64,000 bases of DNA from Oscheius onirici (Eukaryota > Nematoda > Chromadorea > Rhabditida > Rhabditidae), in contig OW051470.1 of assembly GCA_932521025.1 (NCBI GenBank), positions 7,984,501 through 8,048,500 on the forward strand, read 5' to 3'. The position numbers and the translations under genes were made by a program. This document shows positions 21,582-33,134 of this stretch, in pieces; the stretch's first letter is position 1, and every line of letters starts with the position of its first letter. The notes beneath the pieces were generated by a model. The model had not been told where the DNA came from, did no database searches, and saw only the letters and a program-made list of their open reading frames with translations.

Positions 21582-21815
21582 CCAGACGACTTCGTCGCCT
21601 GCCGGCGTCGTAGCCCCAAACTTTTTTACCTGCTCGTTACCGTTTTCTAAAGCTTTGTACTTCCCTCTCACACAATAGAGGCCAAAGTCTGTAAAAACTC
21701 CAAATTCAGAAGTGACTTTCTATTTAATCTTGACAATTCTTGACTTGCTACGACGATTCTCGTGGCCATGGACAAACAGACAGCCACAGACACCATAGCT
21801 TTTTAATAGTTTGGA
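21582..21815 (-). mobile_element. Helitron-like element H3 (234 bp)
   Basis: On the minus strand it starts TCCAAACTATTAAAAAGC, contains TATGGTGTCTGTGGC and CCATGGCCACGAGAATCG, and ends CGGCAGGCGACGAAGTCG then TCTGG, with T next. Its 5' end directly abuts the 3' CTGG end of element H4, so the two are a head-to-tail tandem. It is close to H1 at 13987-14230. Confidence 0.78.
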
Positions 21816-22281
21816 CCAGCCGGCTTCGCCGCCTGTCGGCGACTTTCTACTTGTGTTTTCTTCTTAACTTTTGATCCCTTCTCCAGTCAACCGATCCCTT
21901 CCCCAATCAACTGATGCCTTCTGACCCCTTCCCCAGTCAACCGATTCCTTCTGATCCCTTCCTAGTCAACCGGTCTCTTCTGATCCCCTAGCGGTTACCC
22001 TGACTCTATTCTCCCTTCCCCAATCAATCGGACCCTTTTTCATTCTTTCCCAAGGTTCCCATTCCCTCCTAAAGAACCGATACGAATTCTCCTATTTTCT
22101 GGCTACCCGAACTCTCTCTGAACTTATACAGATTAACCGGTCTATCCTAATCCCCTAGCGGTTACTCTGACCCTATTTCCTACTCAAAACAATTTTGCAA
22201 AAATATTTGGCGAGGAGAGGAATCGAACCCGGGTCGTCTGGGTGGAGATGGCGACTCTTAACAATACACCAAAATTTCGTG
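21816..22281 (-). mobile_element. Helitron-like element H4 carrying a tRNA-like segment
   Basis: On the minus strand the 3' end is GCCGACAGGCGGCGAAGCCG then GCTGG, with a hairpin about 8 nt before CTGG. It is homologous over about 450 bp to H6 at 35504-35962: both carry GTTAAGAGTCGCC...CCCGGGTTCGA (a tRNA B-box region), AACCGCTAGGGGAT and tandem TTGACTGGGGAAGGG-like units. The 5' end differs from H6 upstream of CACGAAATTTTGG and could not be fixed. Confidence 0.7.
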
Positions 22282-22374
22282 ACAGCCTTCCTGTTCTGAC
22301 AATCAAAAATAGTTCACAAATACTTAAACCCATTTAAAAATAATCAATCCTGAATGCAAAAATTATTTAAAGAA

Positions 22375-22462
22375 GAAAAACATGGGCAGGGACCGAACCC
22401 GGGTCCATTGGACGAGCTGGCCGCAATCTGGCGCGCTACCCACTAGACCATGCGAACGCGGC
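22375..22462 (-). repeat. tRNA-derived (SINE-like) segment
   Basis: The minus strand reads TGGTCTAGTGGGTAGCGCGC (A-box-like) and GACCCGGGTTCGGTCCCTG (B-box-like) about 35 nt apart. The acceptor stem does not pair, so it is not a working tRNA; a SINE head or tRNA relic is likely. Confidence 0.5.
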
Positions 22463-22962
22463 GGCGGCATTTCCAAAATATGACCCAGTCGGTCCATGTC
22501 GCGGCCCGCGGGCTGTGTGATATCACGAACTCTGAAAATCAGGCTTTCGCAATTTGGCCCGACCTTTGATTTTTTTTTTTGCTGTTTTGTTCCTTGGCTT
22601 TCTTCTTGTTTCTGTTTTGTTTCTCAGTGTTATAACTGTCTCTGTTTTTGATGTAAACTATTGGAAAAAAAAATTCACACTGATGAAAAAACTGCAAACC
22701 ATTTCCAATCCCATAGACTTCTTTCTTCAAAATGTTGTTGCCAAAAAACAGTTGTTGTCAATCGCATTTTCCCTGCAATAGCGCAAGGCTTCCCTGACCT
22801 ATTTAGACATTTTTTGCGATCAAAACTGCGCTCTATTGACAATTTGCCATACTGAATCCCTTTTTGTTGTTTTTTGTGTTTACCAGCAATTCGAAACGCT
22901 TTTCACCGATTTTCAGTATTTTATAAACTTTATTTGTTCTCCATTAGATTGAACCTCTGCTA

Positions 22963-23320
22963 TCTAAAGCGCAACGGTGTCTGTCTGTCTGTGGCTGGCC
23001 TATTGTCACGCTAACGCGTAAGGGTTTGGACGCCGAGACACCCGGGTTCTTTCCCCAATGATTCCTCCCCAACTTTTTTGCGAAAACTTTTGCTAAATTG
23101 TTCCTATGGTTAGTTTTTTATGCTGAATCCGAGTATGCTAAAATATTTTCGATTTTTCCACCTCGCGCATCTACAGGCCACTTTTTGGTTAAAAAAAATT
23201 AAATTTCCATATAAGTTTGTAATGAGATTTTTCTAGGTTATCGACCATGTTGGGTTCGAATATGATGAAAATAAGGGTGCTAAAAGTAAAAGGGCGGCGA
23301 CAGCCGTCAAAAACGGCTGG
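22963..23320 (+). mobile_element. Helitron-like element H8 upstream of peroxiredoxin
   Basis: It starts TCTAAAGCGCAACGGTGTCT after an A and ends GCCGTCAAAAACGGCTGG before a T. A tRNA-like CACCCGGGTTCTTTCCCC lies inside. It ends 39 bp before the ATG of the peroxiredoxin gene, so it makes up most of that gene's proximal upstream DNA. Confidence 0.78.
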
Positions 23321-23359
23321 TTCTTTAATCTTTAAAAGCAGCTCATTTTCCTTATTCAG

Positions 23360-24747
23360 ATGTTCCGTGGAATCGTTCGTGCAGCTGCACAGCCCATCCG
23401 GGCCCTAAGCACGACTTCTCGTGTCCAAGCCATCCGTCCTCTTGGCCCCAAGAGCCAGATCCCCGAATTCAAGGCTACAGCTGTAGTTGACGGCGATTTC
23501 AAGGTATTTTTTTATTCTTCAGCTAAAAATACTTGACAGAATGACATTGTTACGTACTTTACAACAATGGCCATTTGCAGGTAATTTCCTCCAACGATTA
23601 CAAGGGAAAATGGACGGTCTTCTTCTTCTACCCTCTGGACTTCACTTTCGTCTGTCCCACCGAGGTTTTGAGCTATTTTTCCACTTAAAAAATAAATTTC
23701 AGATTATCGCCTTCAGCGACCGCGTGGCCGAGTTCCAGAAGCTCGGATGCGAAGTTGTCGCCTGCTCCTGCGACAGCCACTTCTCTCATCTCGCCTGGAC
23801 TCAGACCGAGCGGAAAGACGGTGGTCTGGGAGAGATGAGCATCCCTATCGTGGCCGACTTCAACAAGAAGATTGCTGATGCTTTTGGAGTTCTGGACCAG
23901 GTTTGTTTTTGCTTGAATTTTGAGTGAAAATCTTCTATTCAATTTTGCCTGTTTCACGTTTTTTGAGTTTAGAAATTTTCTGTCAAAAACAAGTTCCGTA
24001 GTAGTCGAAATCTTAGCTCATTATCGGAACATTTCCCAACCCATGTAGCTCTCAGTTTTTACTGAGAAAGTTTAGTCCTTTAGGCCACGCAGAAAAAGTT
24101 AGACCTGGATTTGTTTTGGCCTGCGAGACTCGATTTCATGTAGTGTTTGGTTTCGCTGAGAGATCTGTTATCTTGCGGAAGAACTCATTCACGTAGACCA
24201 ATCAAAATTAGTGGCCAAATTGAAACATTTAGGTATGTATCTCCGGCTGAGCATCCAACGTGATTTTTCAGTTTTCTTTTTCAAAGAGTTTAGCCCGCAA
24301 ACATGTTCAAAGCTCAATAACTGCTGAACAAGCTACAGTGTGTTGGCAAGATTTATGCCGGAATTCTCTCACAAGAGGTCTTTTCTTGTTGATCTGACAT
24401 CTTTTGCCTTCTAAATCAATACTGCAACTTCAAACTCACGCTAAAATCCCATTTCCAGGAAGCCGGTCTTGCATACCGCGGACTCTTCATCATCGACCCG
24501 AATGGAACCATTCGCCACACGACCTGCAACGATCTGCCCGTCGGACGCTCTGTTGATGAGACTCTTCGCGTCCTCAAGGCCTTCCAGTACGTCGATAAGG
24601 TATTTTCTTTGCCTTTTCTCTCTATGAAAATGTAAAATTTAGCACGGAGAAGTCTGCCCCGCTGACTGGAAGGACGACAGCTCGCCGACCATCAAGCCCG
24701 GAGTCAAAACCAGCAAGGAATACTTCAACAAGGTCAATAAGAAGTAG
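23360..24747 (+). CDS. prdx-3: Mitochondrial typical 2-Cys peroxiredoxin (Prx3-type)
   Basis: Five exons (23360-23503, 23581-23664, 23703-23900, 24459-24599, 24643-24747) encode 223 residues. The N-terminus ([20 protein letters not shown]) looks like a mitochondrial presequence. The peroxidatic cysteine is in FTFVCPTE, the resolving cysteine in GEVCPADW. The GGLGEM motif and the C-terminal YF pair (SKEYFNK) are those of hyperoxidation-sensitive eukaryotic enzymes. It reduces hydrogen peroxide with thioredoxin as donor. The ATG directly follows ttatt-cag, a trans-splice acceptor. An AATAAA lies at about 24800 and GPATCH1 begins 161 bp after the stop, suggesting an operon. Confidence 0.96.
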
Positions 24748-24908
24748 ACATTCATTTTTTAGCACAAGAAGAACATTTTTTCATGTAGATTTCATGAGGA
24801 ATAAAACATTTTCGCAAAGACCTGTCTGGGATATCTTTCCACGTCGGTTTTGGTCCATCTTTACTTGACTTTTCTCACTTTCCCGACTAAAAAATAGCTG
24901 AGAAAAAG

Positions 24909-27900
24909 ATGTCACGTCAACTTCTGACAATCTACGGTACGGAGTTTGAAGAGCTAGACGAAGAACAAGGTATTTGATCAGTTTTTTTTGGGGAACTCGA
25001 TAAATTTTTAGCTAAACTCGGTCCGCAGAAGAAGCCGACGCAGGTTCAGGATCAAATAGCCACAGACGAATTTGGAAAACGGCGATTTCATGGAGCCTTT
25101 ACGGGAGGATTCTCGGCTGGATATTGGAATACGGTCGGCAGTAGAGAAGGTTTGGATTTTGTTGGTTTCACTCACGAAATGGCCCGGAAAATAATAAGCT
25201 GCTCATTCAGAGCAATTTCACGATTTCACCCTTATTTGTCTGTCCACTAAATTTAGCCGAGAATTCACCTTCCGCATGTCTAACTTCTTCCAAACCATAG
25301 TTGGCTGAGTATTCGACGTTTTCACGTTTTTTTGCTAACTCCTAGCTGTGTCCTGAAAAATAGGGCTAGTTGTGATTTTCCCCACTGTAACAATTTGCAT
25401 ATCGTGGTGCTGAATACAACCTAGAAAACGAGGTTAAAAAAGCCAGCTTTTTCCCGGGTTTGACAATAAGAGATTTTTGTCTCTCAGTTAAAACTTGACC
25501 TGTTTTTTTAAAATCATCCCCATAAACCATTCAACTTTAGGCTGGCAGCCGCAAGAATTCCGCTCGTCTCGCGATGAGAGATCCAAATTCAATCAGCAGA
25601 AGGCCGAGGACATCATGGACGCCGAGGATTTGGGCGAATTCGGTATAGGAGCCCGGAAAATCCGGCAGACGGAGACCTTTTCACGCGAGGAGACCCACGG
25701 AAAACGCAGAATGGCATGGGAACATGATACGACTTCAGCTGGATCTTTGGTTGAGAGTCTGGCCGGAGTTATCAAGCCATCAAAGTACTTTCTGGCTGAA
25801 ATTTTGAGAAAAAGTGATATTTAGGAACTCAATAGGCTCGAGAATGCTGCACAAGATGGGATGGAGAGAGGGCAGAGGTGTCGGTCTGGCCACTATCAAA
25901 CAGGCGAAAACTAGAGGTAGGTCGTGTGGTTGTGTCAAAGGCAAGTAGAAAGCTTTAGGAAACGGTAATGACCAGATAGAGAAGTGCTAAGGTCGCCCGA
26001 AGTGTAACTTTTTAACCACTAGGCATTGTCAAAATTCTACTCTGAGAACAACTATTTTATCGAAATTTTACGAAGAATCCAGCTGCCGCGTCCGTTGTGT
26101 GAAATTTTGAGCTTTTCACGGGTTTCTAGTACCCCTCCGTTTGTGCACTATGAAGGCAACAAGTTATATCCTGTCGCGACAAGCAGGTTTCGAACTTGGA
26201 AAAAGTTCTATTACTGTTGTAGGTGTTCAAAATGTAAGCCGTCATCAGACGACGAAATCAGCTGGTCCATGTTAAATTGCTCTCGCTTCTCTGTGTGTGT
26301 CTGAAGCTCTAATTGGCAATAATAAGGGGAGATTTGTGAAGATCCGATGAAAACTTGTTTTCTTTTGGAAAAGTTTCTCTGAAAAACTCAAAAGCAATTA
26401 GTCAGTTTTGGGATAAAACAGTTAGGGGAACATTGCTAAAGTCAGGGTAGATCTGCTGTGGTAACTTTCAAAGAAGGGGATAGAATTCAGGGGACGGGAT
26501 AAACCTAAGAACAGTGAGATTGTGAGACTTCGCAACAGAAAGGGGAATCTAATTTCAAGATTAGATTGTTTTGATTACTGCAACTGCTAGCTAACAATAA
26601 GGGTAAAGACAATTGTAACATACTGTAACATTTTATCCTAAAAATGACCAAGATGGTCACATGTTTGAGCTTCAATTTTCATACTTTTAATTGACTTTTT
26701 TTTGATACCACTCATCGATCCAAAAAGCCGAATTTAAGGCGGCGACTCAGCCGAGGCCGACTTTGACCGGTCCCAAGCCGCTAAAGTCGCTCCGGGCTAC
26801 GATCTCTCGCTCGAAGACGAGCTCGTCGTCCAGCTGACGCCCATAACCGGAGCCCAAGGTCTCGGCTACGAAGGGCTCAAACCGACGAATGTTCTTGATC
26901 AAAAGTAGGTTCTTTTTATCTTAAAAAAAGACGTAAAAAAACTTCAGATGGGGACTTCTGGAAGCGTCTCTCAAAGCCGACAACCTGAAGAAGAAGGGCC
27001 GCGGAATTCGGGGACAGGCCTTTGGAGTCGGAGCTTTCGAGGAAGAGGACGAGAGCGTCTACACGAATTTCGACATGTCCCAGTACGATTTTTCACTGGA
27101 CGGACCTGGTGGCAGTCACGAGCCTCAAGTACAGGCTGTCGACTTTACGTTCGAAGAAATGCCAAAGGTTTGCAATTTTGGAAATGTTTTATAAAGATTT
27201 TCAGAAACAAAATGCAAAAAAGTACTACAATCCGCCGAGAATTCCGAACGGCTGGCTGCCAAAGCACAAGTCGATGCCGATAGATGTCAGCAAACTGCCC
27301 GAGGGACTGAGAAATGCGATGAACAGCTTGACGGTGGAACAGAGGGCGAGGTGAGCATACGACTCTTTCTGCATGCTTCGAGGCTTGAGTTTGCCAAAAA
27401 CCAGTGTTATTTTCGAAGCTCAAATTATGCCCGTTTGACGCAAAACGTTTCAGACTTCTCGGAGAGGACAGGATAGCCCTAGCTGCCGAGACGAAGAAAG
27501 GACATGGCCGGAAAGAGGGCGACCGACGGAGCAGATGGGACGTGAAGGTGGAAAGGGAACGAGATGACGAGAAACACGGAGATCCAGTCAGTTTTTTAAC
27601 ATAAAAATAAATGAAAGCATATTTTTTTAGAACAGAATCGAGTTCTCGGAGGAGCCGATGAAGCAGCGACGCTTCAAAGAATTCCTGAACTATGTGAGAC
27701 GTGGTCTGCCGTGGCCGAAACCGACAGACATGTCCGTCTGGGAGTGGGAGAGCGAAAAGAAGGATTTCGAGTCGAAATTGACACATCATGAGAGGGCTCT
27801 CCTTCCGGAGGTTTTTTTGCTCTTTTTATTGCTAACTGGAAGGTTTTTTTAGGTCAGGTCGAGAACGGAGCCGCTAGCCAGATCGAATCTGTCTATGCCG

Positions 27901-30077
27901 ATAAAGGAGCTGATGGCGAACAAGTTTACGGCAGAGACAGGCTCGTCGGGACATGTAGGTCGTTTTTTAAATATGCCAAGCCCAACAGCATTTACACTCC
28001 AAAAAAACGGACGAAGTTGATACAACTGAAAGTTCGACTTACAGTATAGGCCGGTCTTGAAGAAGAGGGAGATATCATATCTCTTTTTTTCGTCTTCAAA
28101 TCTGTTTGTCATACAACAACTGCAGCACTTTAAAGGACTCCTCGCGGTCACGTTGAAATAGTCGAAACCCGAGCGCGGGAGACTAAAATTACGGACTATA
28201 ATCAGTTGGAGAAACGTTCTTCTCTTCAATGAAAATATTTTCTTTCCAACATCTTTTTTCGAATCAAAAACTCATCTTTTTTGTTTCAGATTGGTCGAAA
28301 AGATGAGGACAAACTGGCCGCCGTGAAGATGAACATGTTCGGTGATCGTACTCGCAGCACTTTTGACTGGTAAACTTCATATTTTTCCGCGCTAAAAACA
28401 CAAAATCTAGGTATCCAGACAATGTACTGGCTAAGCGCTTCAACGTGCCCAATCCGTACCCGGGAGCCACTTTCAACGGCTGTCCGCACCTTCAGAAAAC
28501 GTCAAAACCGGCAACTTTGGTCGATTTTGGTCTGCCGACAACTGTAGGAGAGCTGGTCATTCGGTGAGACCATTTTTTGAATTTTTAACCAGAAAACTAA
28601 AGAAAACACGAGCCGGAAAAGGTTGAAGAAGTCGAAGAAGAGCCAGAAGAACCTGAAGAAAAAGCGCCGGAACTACAGCAGCCATCTACCATTTTTGACG
28701 CAATTTTCGGCGATATTTTTGACAAAGACGACAAGCCAGAGGAGGAGGAGCCGGAGCAGAAGGAACCTCAAGTTTTAACGTACGTTTTTGTTGAGTTTTG
28801 AAGCTAAAAAACTGGTTTTAGAGTAGAAGATGAAGAGGGACCAGAATCGTCCCCTCAGGAACAGTTCATCTCGGTTATGGACCTCTACAACAAAGACGAT
28901 TACGGACCGGCACTGCCTCCAGATCTCAATCAGAGGACGGATAGCGAGGGTAGGTTTTAAGGTTGCAAATGAAAGTTACAGTAACAGTATCGTTGGTCCG
29001 GGAGTTTGATATAAAACGTACTGTAGAGACATAGATTCTCACTGTTTTGGTTCTGCAGTAAGCCGAAGATTTCTTATTCTCTTGACCATTGATTACGGTA
29101 GTAACTTCGAAGCAAGTATACTAGAAACTCATTCTAAATTGCTTTTCTAGTCATTCGTTTTTTAGCCAAGATAAGATCCCGTCTGTTTTTAGCGAGAAGA
29201 GTCCAACTTACAGTAACCTGACCAACGTTACAGACGAAAGGTACCTTAATTACCGGTCCTGATCAGAAAAATGGACTCGCTGAAATTAAATTTAAGTAGT
29301 GCTCCACCCTGAAAAACGAAGAAATAACCGCGTTTTGACGATCCTCCAAAAAAAACCCTCTAAATTTCAGGCCTGACCGGCTTCTCCGTGCTGCGCTACC
29401 TCCAAGATGAGCTGAAAGAGCGCAAACGACACAAACATTCAAAGGAGAAGGAGCACAAAAAGAAGGACAAGAAGCACAAGAAGAAACATTTTAAGGTAGC
29501 TTTTCTGGTTGTACTGCAGTAGGCGCCTCAGTTCGTGCAATAGCCGCCTTAGTTCGTTCAAACATCCTTGAAGTTTCGTTTTTCTCCATTTTTCTTCTAT
29601 TCTTCACATTTCTAAGTAAGTTTATCGAGTTCTGCGTGCATAAAAACCTCCTGGACGTAAAATTTGGTCGAAAATAACATAAAATAGACGCTTTTCCTTC
29701 ATAAGCCGTTCTCGGTATTATTCCTCTATTTCTGACTTTTTTTCGACCAATGTGAACACCAAGGGGGTTGTTTTACACGTTGAATCGATTAAACACGGTT
29801 AAAAACGTGGAAAATGAAACAGAACAGGTGAAAACCAAGATAAATAGGAATTTGGAAAATGGCGCCAATTTTTTGAACGAACTGAGGCGCCTACTGCAGT
29901 ACAACCGCTTTTTTTATTTTTCCCAAAAAAAGGCTTCAGAAGCCGAAAAAGGAGAAAAAGTCGAAGAGTGAGAAGAAGGAAAAGAAGACGAAAAAACGAG
30001 ACGGAACGGCTTCCGACGAGAGTGACAGCAGCGTGCAGACCATCTCTTCTGACAGCGAAATTGTAACTTTGGACTGA
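24909..30077 (+). CDS. GPATCH1: G-patch domain-containing protein 1 (GPATCH1)
   Basis: Sixteen exons between 24909 and 30077 (starting 24909-24969, 25012-25149, 25541-25784; last 29371-29495 and 29940-30077) encode 760 residues in one frame. The N-terminal DUF1604-type region has [20 protein letters not shown] and [14 protein letters not shown] [17 protein letters not shown]. The G-patch is [19 protein letters not shown]. Later conserved parts are [20 protein letters not shown] and [20 protein letters not shown]. The C-terminus is a Lys/Arg/Glu-rich tail of the kind found in spliceosome-associated proteins. GPATCH1 is a component of catalytic spliceosomes and G-patch proteins activate DEAH helicases. 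Intron 4 (25917-26738) carries Helitron-like fragments, and the last intron a TIR element. Confidence 0.93.
25950..26330 (+). repeat. Helitron-family fragments in GPATCH1 intron 4
   Basis: AAGCTTTAGGAAACGGTAAT (about 25950) matches the inside of H1. GCCGTCATCAGACGACGAAA then TCAGCTGG followed by T (about 26233-26258) is a family 3' end. TCCATGTTAAATTGCTC next to it matches a junction at 17988. Confidence 0.5.
29510..29908. mobile_element. TIR element in the last GPATCH1 intron (about 400 bp)
   Basis: Both ends carry the 29-bp inverted repeat beginning GTTGTACTGCAGTAGGCGCC and continuing TCAGTTCGT. The inside is A/T-rich without a coding frame. No clear target duplication is seen. It is a non-autonomous DNA transposon and its right end lies just before the last exon acceptor. 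Confidence 0.8.
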
Positions 30078-30204
30078 TATTTTTTTTATTAAATTTTAAT
30101 ACAAAATTAACAATTTTGTCAGAAGAGGGATATTTTAAAGCACCGTGTTTTTGGAATACCGGAGAGATGACTAGCAGGCGGAGGTGGGAAACCAGTGGAA
30201 AATA

Positions 30205-31857
30205 TCAAGAATAGAAGAAAAAGAGAAGAAGCAGACCGACGACGGTACAGATGACGAAAATGGCGACGCAGGCAGCTCTGGCCATGCTTCGACGATGTTT
30301 TGGCAGCGGACTGCCGTTGATTGACATCGAAGGAAGGTGTTCTTCGGATGGAGGACTGAAATTTGAACTTTTTCTTTAAACTTCGGAGAAGTATAACAAC
30401 GTCAACTTTCAAGTTGAAACCTGTCATTTTTCCCTGCCTTGTCTCTGACAGCTTGTCATGGTTAGCATGTTTGTTTCTACCTATACTACCACAGTAGGAG
30501 CGAATGTTCCAGATAGTCCGACAGAGTCTTCTGCCACACCTGGCGAGAGCTATGGTGAAACACGAAATTTGCAAAGTTGCTGTGCCTTTTTGGGAAAATA
30601 TCTTTCTACAAATTTTGCAGAAATTGGAGTTGGAATGGATATGACAAGTAAAAAAGGATAACTCCAATCTGTACAGTTCACAAGATAGCATCCACAACAT
30701 TTGTCAAGAGTTATGAGCTAGACATGTGTCGCCATTTTTGTCAAAACTCGTCTAGAGATGACTTGACCCAGTCAGCGCCATTCGGCATTTCCTTCCCTTC
30801 CGCTTGGACTGTCTGTGATAAGTTGTCACTGGTTTCTTTCACATAACATCAGCTCTGGTCAGAAAGGAGTCTGGAACTCACTACAGTCTGGGGACAACTG
30901 TTGTTCAATTTGCTTCGAATGAACGTGTGTGACTAATTAGATGCGAGGAACTACCGTAGCTTCTCTAAATTTGTCCAAAATATTAGTATGAACTGCTGGA
31001 ACTTCTGGACAAGGTTTACAACTTATCAGAGCTCAAAACTTTTTTCCAACTTTTAAAGAAAGTACATACCTGTAAATAGACTCACCTTATAACAATAGTA
31101 GGAGATTTTGGAGGCCTGTCCGGTCGTTCCGATGGCCATGAATGGTCTCTCTGTGGCGTGAGCAGGAGCTGTCGCGGCGTCTGCATTGATGAAGCGCGCT
31201 TGACCGCCTCGACACTACAAATTTGTCTTTTAAAAAGGGCATTGATCCGAAGAGATTACCTCTTAACAACCTCCTGATTGAGTGTATCCCGTGGCTTGAA
31301 ATAGCCCTCCTCGGAATAGGATGAGGGACCAGGTTCGGAAGGAAGAGGAGCGGGGATCACAGTGTCGACGGTGATCTGCGGGCGGGGCTGCAAACAGTCA
31401 AAAAGTGAGGTGAGTGCGCTCAGAGTGTGACGTAATAATCAGTCTGATTGGAGGAGCAGCGAGAGTTCTACGGGCAAATAAACAGTTTTCATTTCAACGT
31501 TTTTTATAGATAGGCTATTTACTATTTGAAGAAAGTGTTTTCGGGTTTCTCGAAGTTCTGCAAAGTTGTAGAGCAGCTCAAATACTACAACTTTGCAGAA
31601 CATCAAAAGTGTGTAAAATGACTTTTAGAAGCATAAAAAACTAAAGAGAAAAGGGCCTGGTCAGCTGACTTTGATGCAATAACGGACCTCTTTCGAAACA
31701 GAAGGGGACACAACCGAGAGAATTGGAGGTTCTGTTTACATGTTCTCGGTCGAGCAGAATCAGTTTGTTCAAGCCGAAATTATCCATTTTTTCGCCACGT
31801 GATTGTTTGGAAAATACGTGCACTTACCTTGTCATACAGTGAGACCTCTCCGTCCAT
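30205..31857 (-). CDS. Small tail-anchored membrane protein, unknown function
   Basis: Four exons (31857-31828, 31387-31260, 31214-31086, 30355-30205) give 145 residues with consistent phases. The ATG follows aaatttcag and AAGCAA, so a trans-splice acceptor is likely. The N-terminal 120 residues are hydrophilic and proline/serine-rich (MDGEVSLYDK, VIPAPLPSEPGPSSYSEEGY, PSERPDRPPKSPTIVI). The C-terminus is one hydrophobic segment, ARAACVAIFVICTVVGLLLL, followed by FFFYS and the stop, preceded by basic PKHRRSM. This is the shape of a type II or tail-anchored protein facing the cytosol. I recognise no family. The downstream frame past the stop is not coding. Confidence 0.65.
31554..31602. repeat. 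Dispersed palindrome, copy 2 (best preserved)
   Basis: TTCTGCAAAGTTGTAGAGC and CTACAACTTTGCAGAACAT flank a 12-nt loop. The stem is perfect over 17 bp. It lies in the first intron of the tail-anchored protein gene. Confidence 0.8.
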
Positions 31858-32260
31858 TTGCTTCTGAAATTTGGCGCCTTTTCCCAAAATGGGATTAGAG
31901 AAGGAGAGAGAAAGCCCTTTGGAAATTACAACGGCGAATGGCCATAGACCGGGTCCTGAATCATTCCTATCGGTCCGCCGCGATGATTTCTCACACACTA
32001 ACATACGGAGAGAGAGAGGAACTGTTTGCCACTGGGAGGAAGTGCCAGGGAGCAAAGAGATGAGTGCTTCTCGGCTCCCTCTCTGCAGACGGAGGGTCGA
32101 AAATCATCGGGGATATACTACGTCCGAGAATAACTAGTCTTTTAAATTTAGGAACAGAAATGCTGGGACCCGAAAAGATTCGGACCAAATATACAGCGGT
32201 CTTCTTTTGCCCTTTGCGACTTCTTGAAGAAACCATAATATACGTTTTCCACCCTTTTGA

Positions 32261-32316
32261 TGTTCAACCAAGTTGTAGTAGCATTTGACGAGCTCTATAA
32301 CTTTGCAGAACATCAC
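32261..32316. repeat. Dispersed palindrome, copy 3
   Basis: ATGTTCAACCAAGTTGTAGT and CTCTATAACTTTGCAGAACA form imperfect arms. It lies upstream of the tail-anchored protein gene. Confidence 0.6.
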
Positions 32317-32433
32317 GAAGGTTGCAAATGGTTTGGTCACATCGAAAACTTGATTCTCCTTTATACTTCTTTCTTGTTATTCAGCCTGAACATCAGCAGT
32401 TCGCGGCGAACAAGATTTCAAAAGCATTTTCAT

Positions 32434-32482
32434 TTTCTGCAAAGTTATAGAACCTAACAAAAGCTACAACTTTGTAGAACAT
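32434..32482. repeat. Dispersed palindrome, copy 4
   Basis: TTCTGCAAAGTTATAGAACC and AGCTACAACTTTGTAGAACA form the arms around a short loop. Confidence 0.65.
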
Positions 32483-33134
32483 AACAAAGGTATGGTATGC
32501 GTGAGCTAGAAAGTTGAGATTTCTTTTCGAAGTCCAGAAATTTAGAAGAAGGAAGTATAGAGTGATAGATAGACTAACAAGGAAGAGAGTCTTTGGGAGT
32601 AGAATAGGTAGAATCAGTCGAAAACAACCCGAACAAATTGGAGGCTGACTCGTAATTGGAGCTGAGAAAAAGAGACGGAAGGGGTGAAGTCTCCTTCCTT
32701 CTCTATCTCGGATAATAGCAGAGGGACAAATGCAATTGTGACGTATCTCTCTCTGGGTCAAAAAGACGACTCTGGGACGCCCAAGGAAGACAAACAGTCT
32801 CATTGGAGAAGACCAGCTGTGGACTGTGTTACAGGCTGGAGGGGGTGAGTCATGCTGACCTATGAAAAGAACCGTACAGCCGAAACGAGGAATCGAAAAA
32901 AGGAGAAGGAATGTGAAAGGCGAGAAATCCGATTGACCTACAATTGACTGGGGAGAAGACTGACCTTGACAGCTGGTTCAGGCTATCAGATTCGGAATCA
33001 GGAACTGCTTCAAGTGCCAACTAATTTAGACTCAACGGGTTTGACGGGGCAAGTTTTGACAAGCGTCTGGATGTGTTAAGAATCTAGCCAAATCTAATGG
33101 AGTGAGAACAGTAGACAGATGGATACGGACCCGG

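Larger units (their letters stand above)
31858..33134. other. Gene-free stretch with two dispersed palindromes
   Basis: No coding signal was found on either strand. It contains the upstream DNA of the minus-strand tail-anchored gene and palindrome copies 3 and 4. Confidence 0.5.

Noticed and set aside
22375-22462. Intact tRNA gene
   Set aside because: A- and B-box-like words are present but the acceptor and D stems do not pair, and similar segments occur inside mobile elements.
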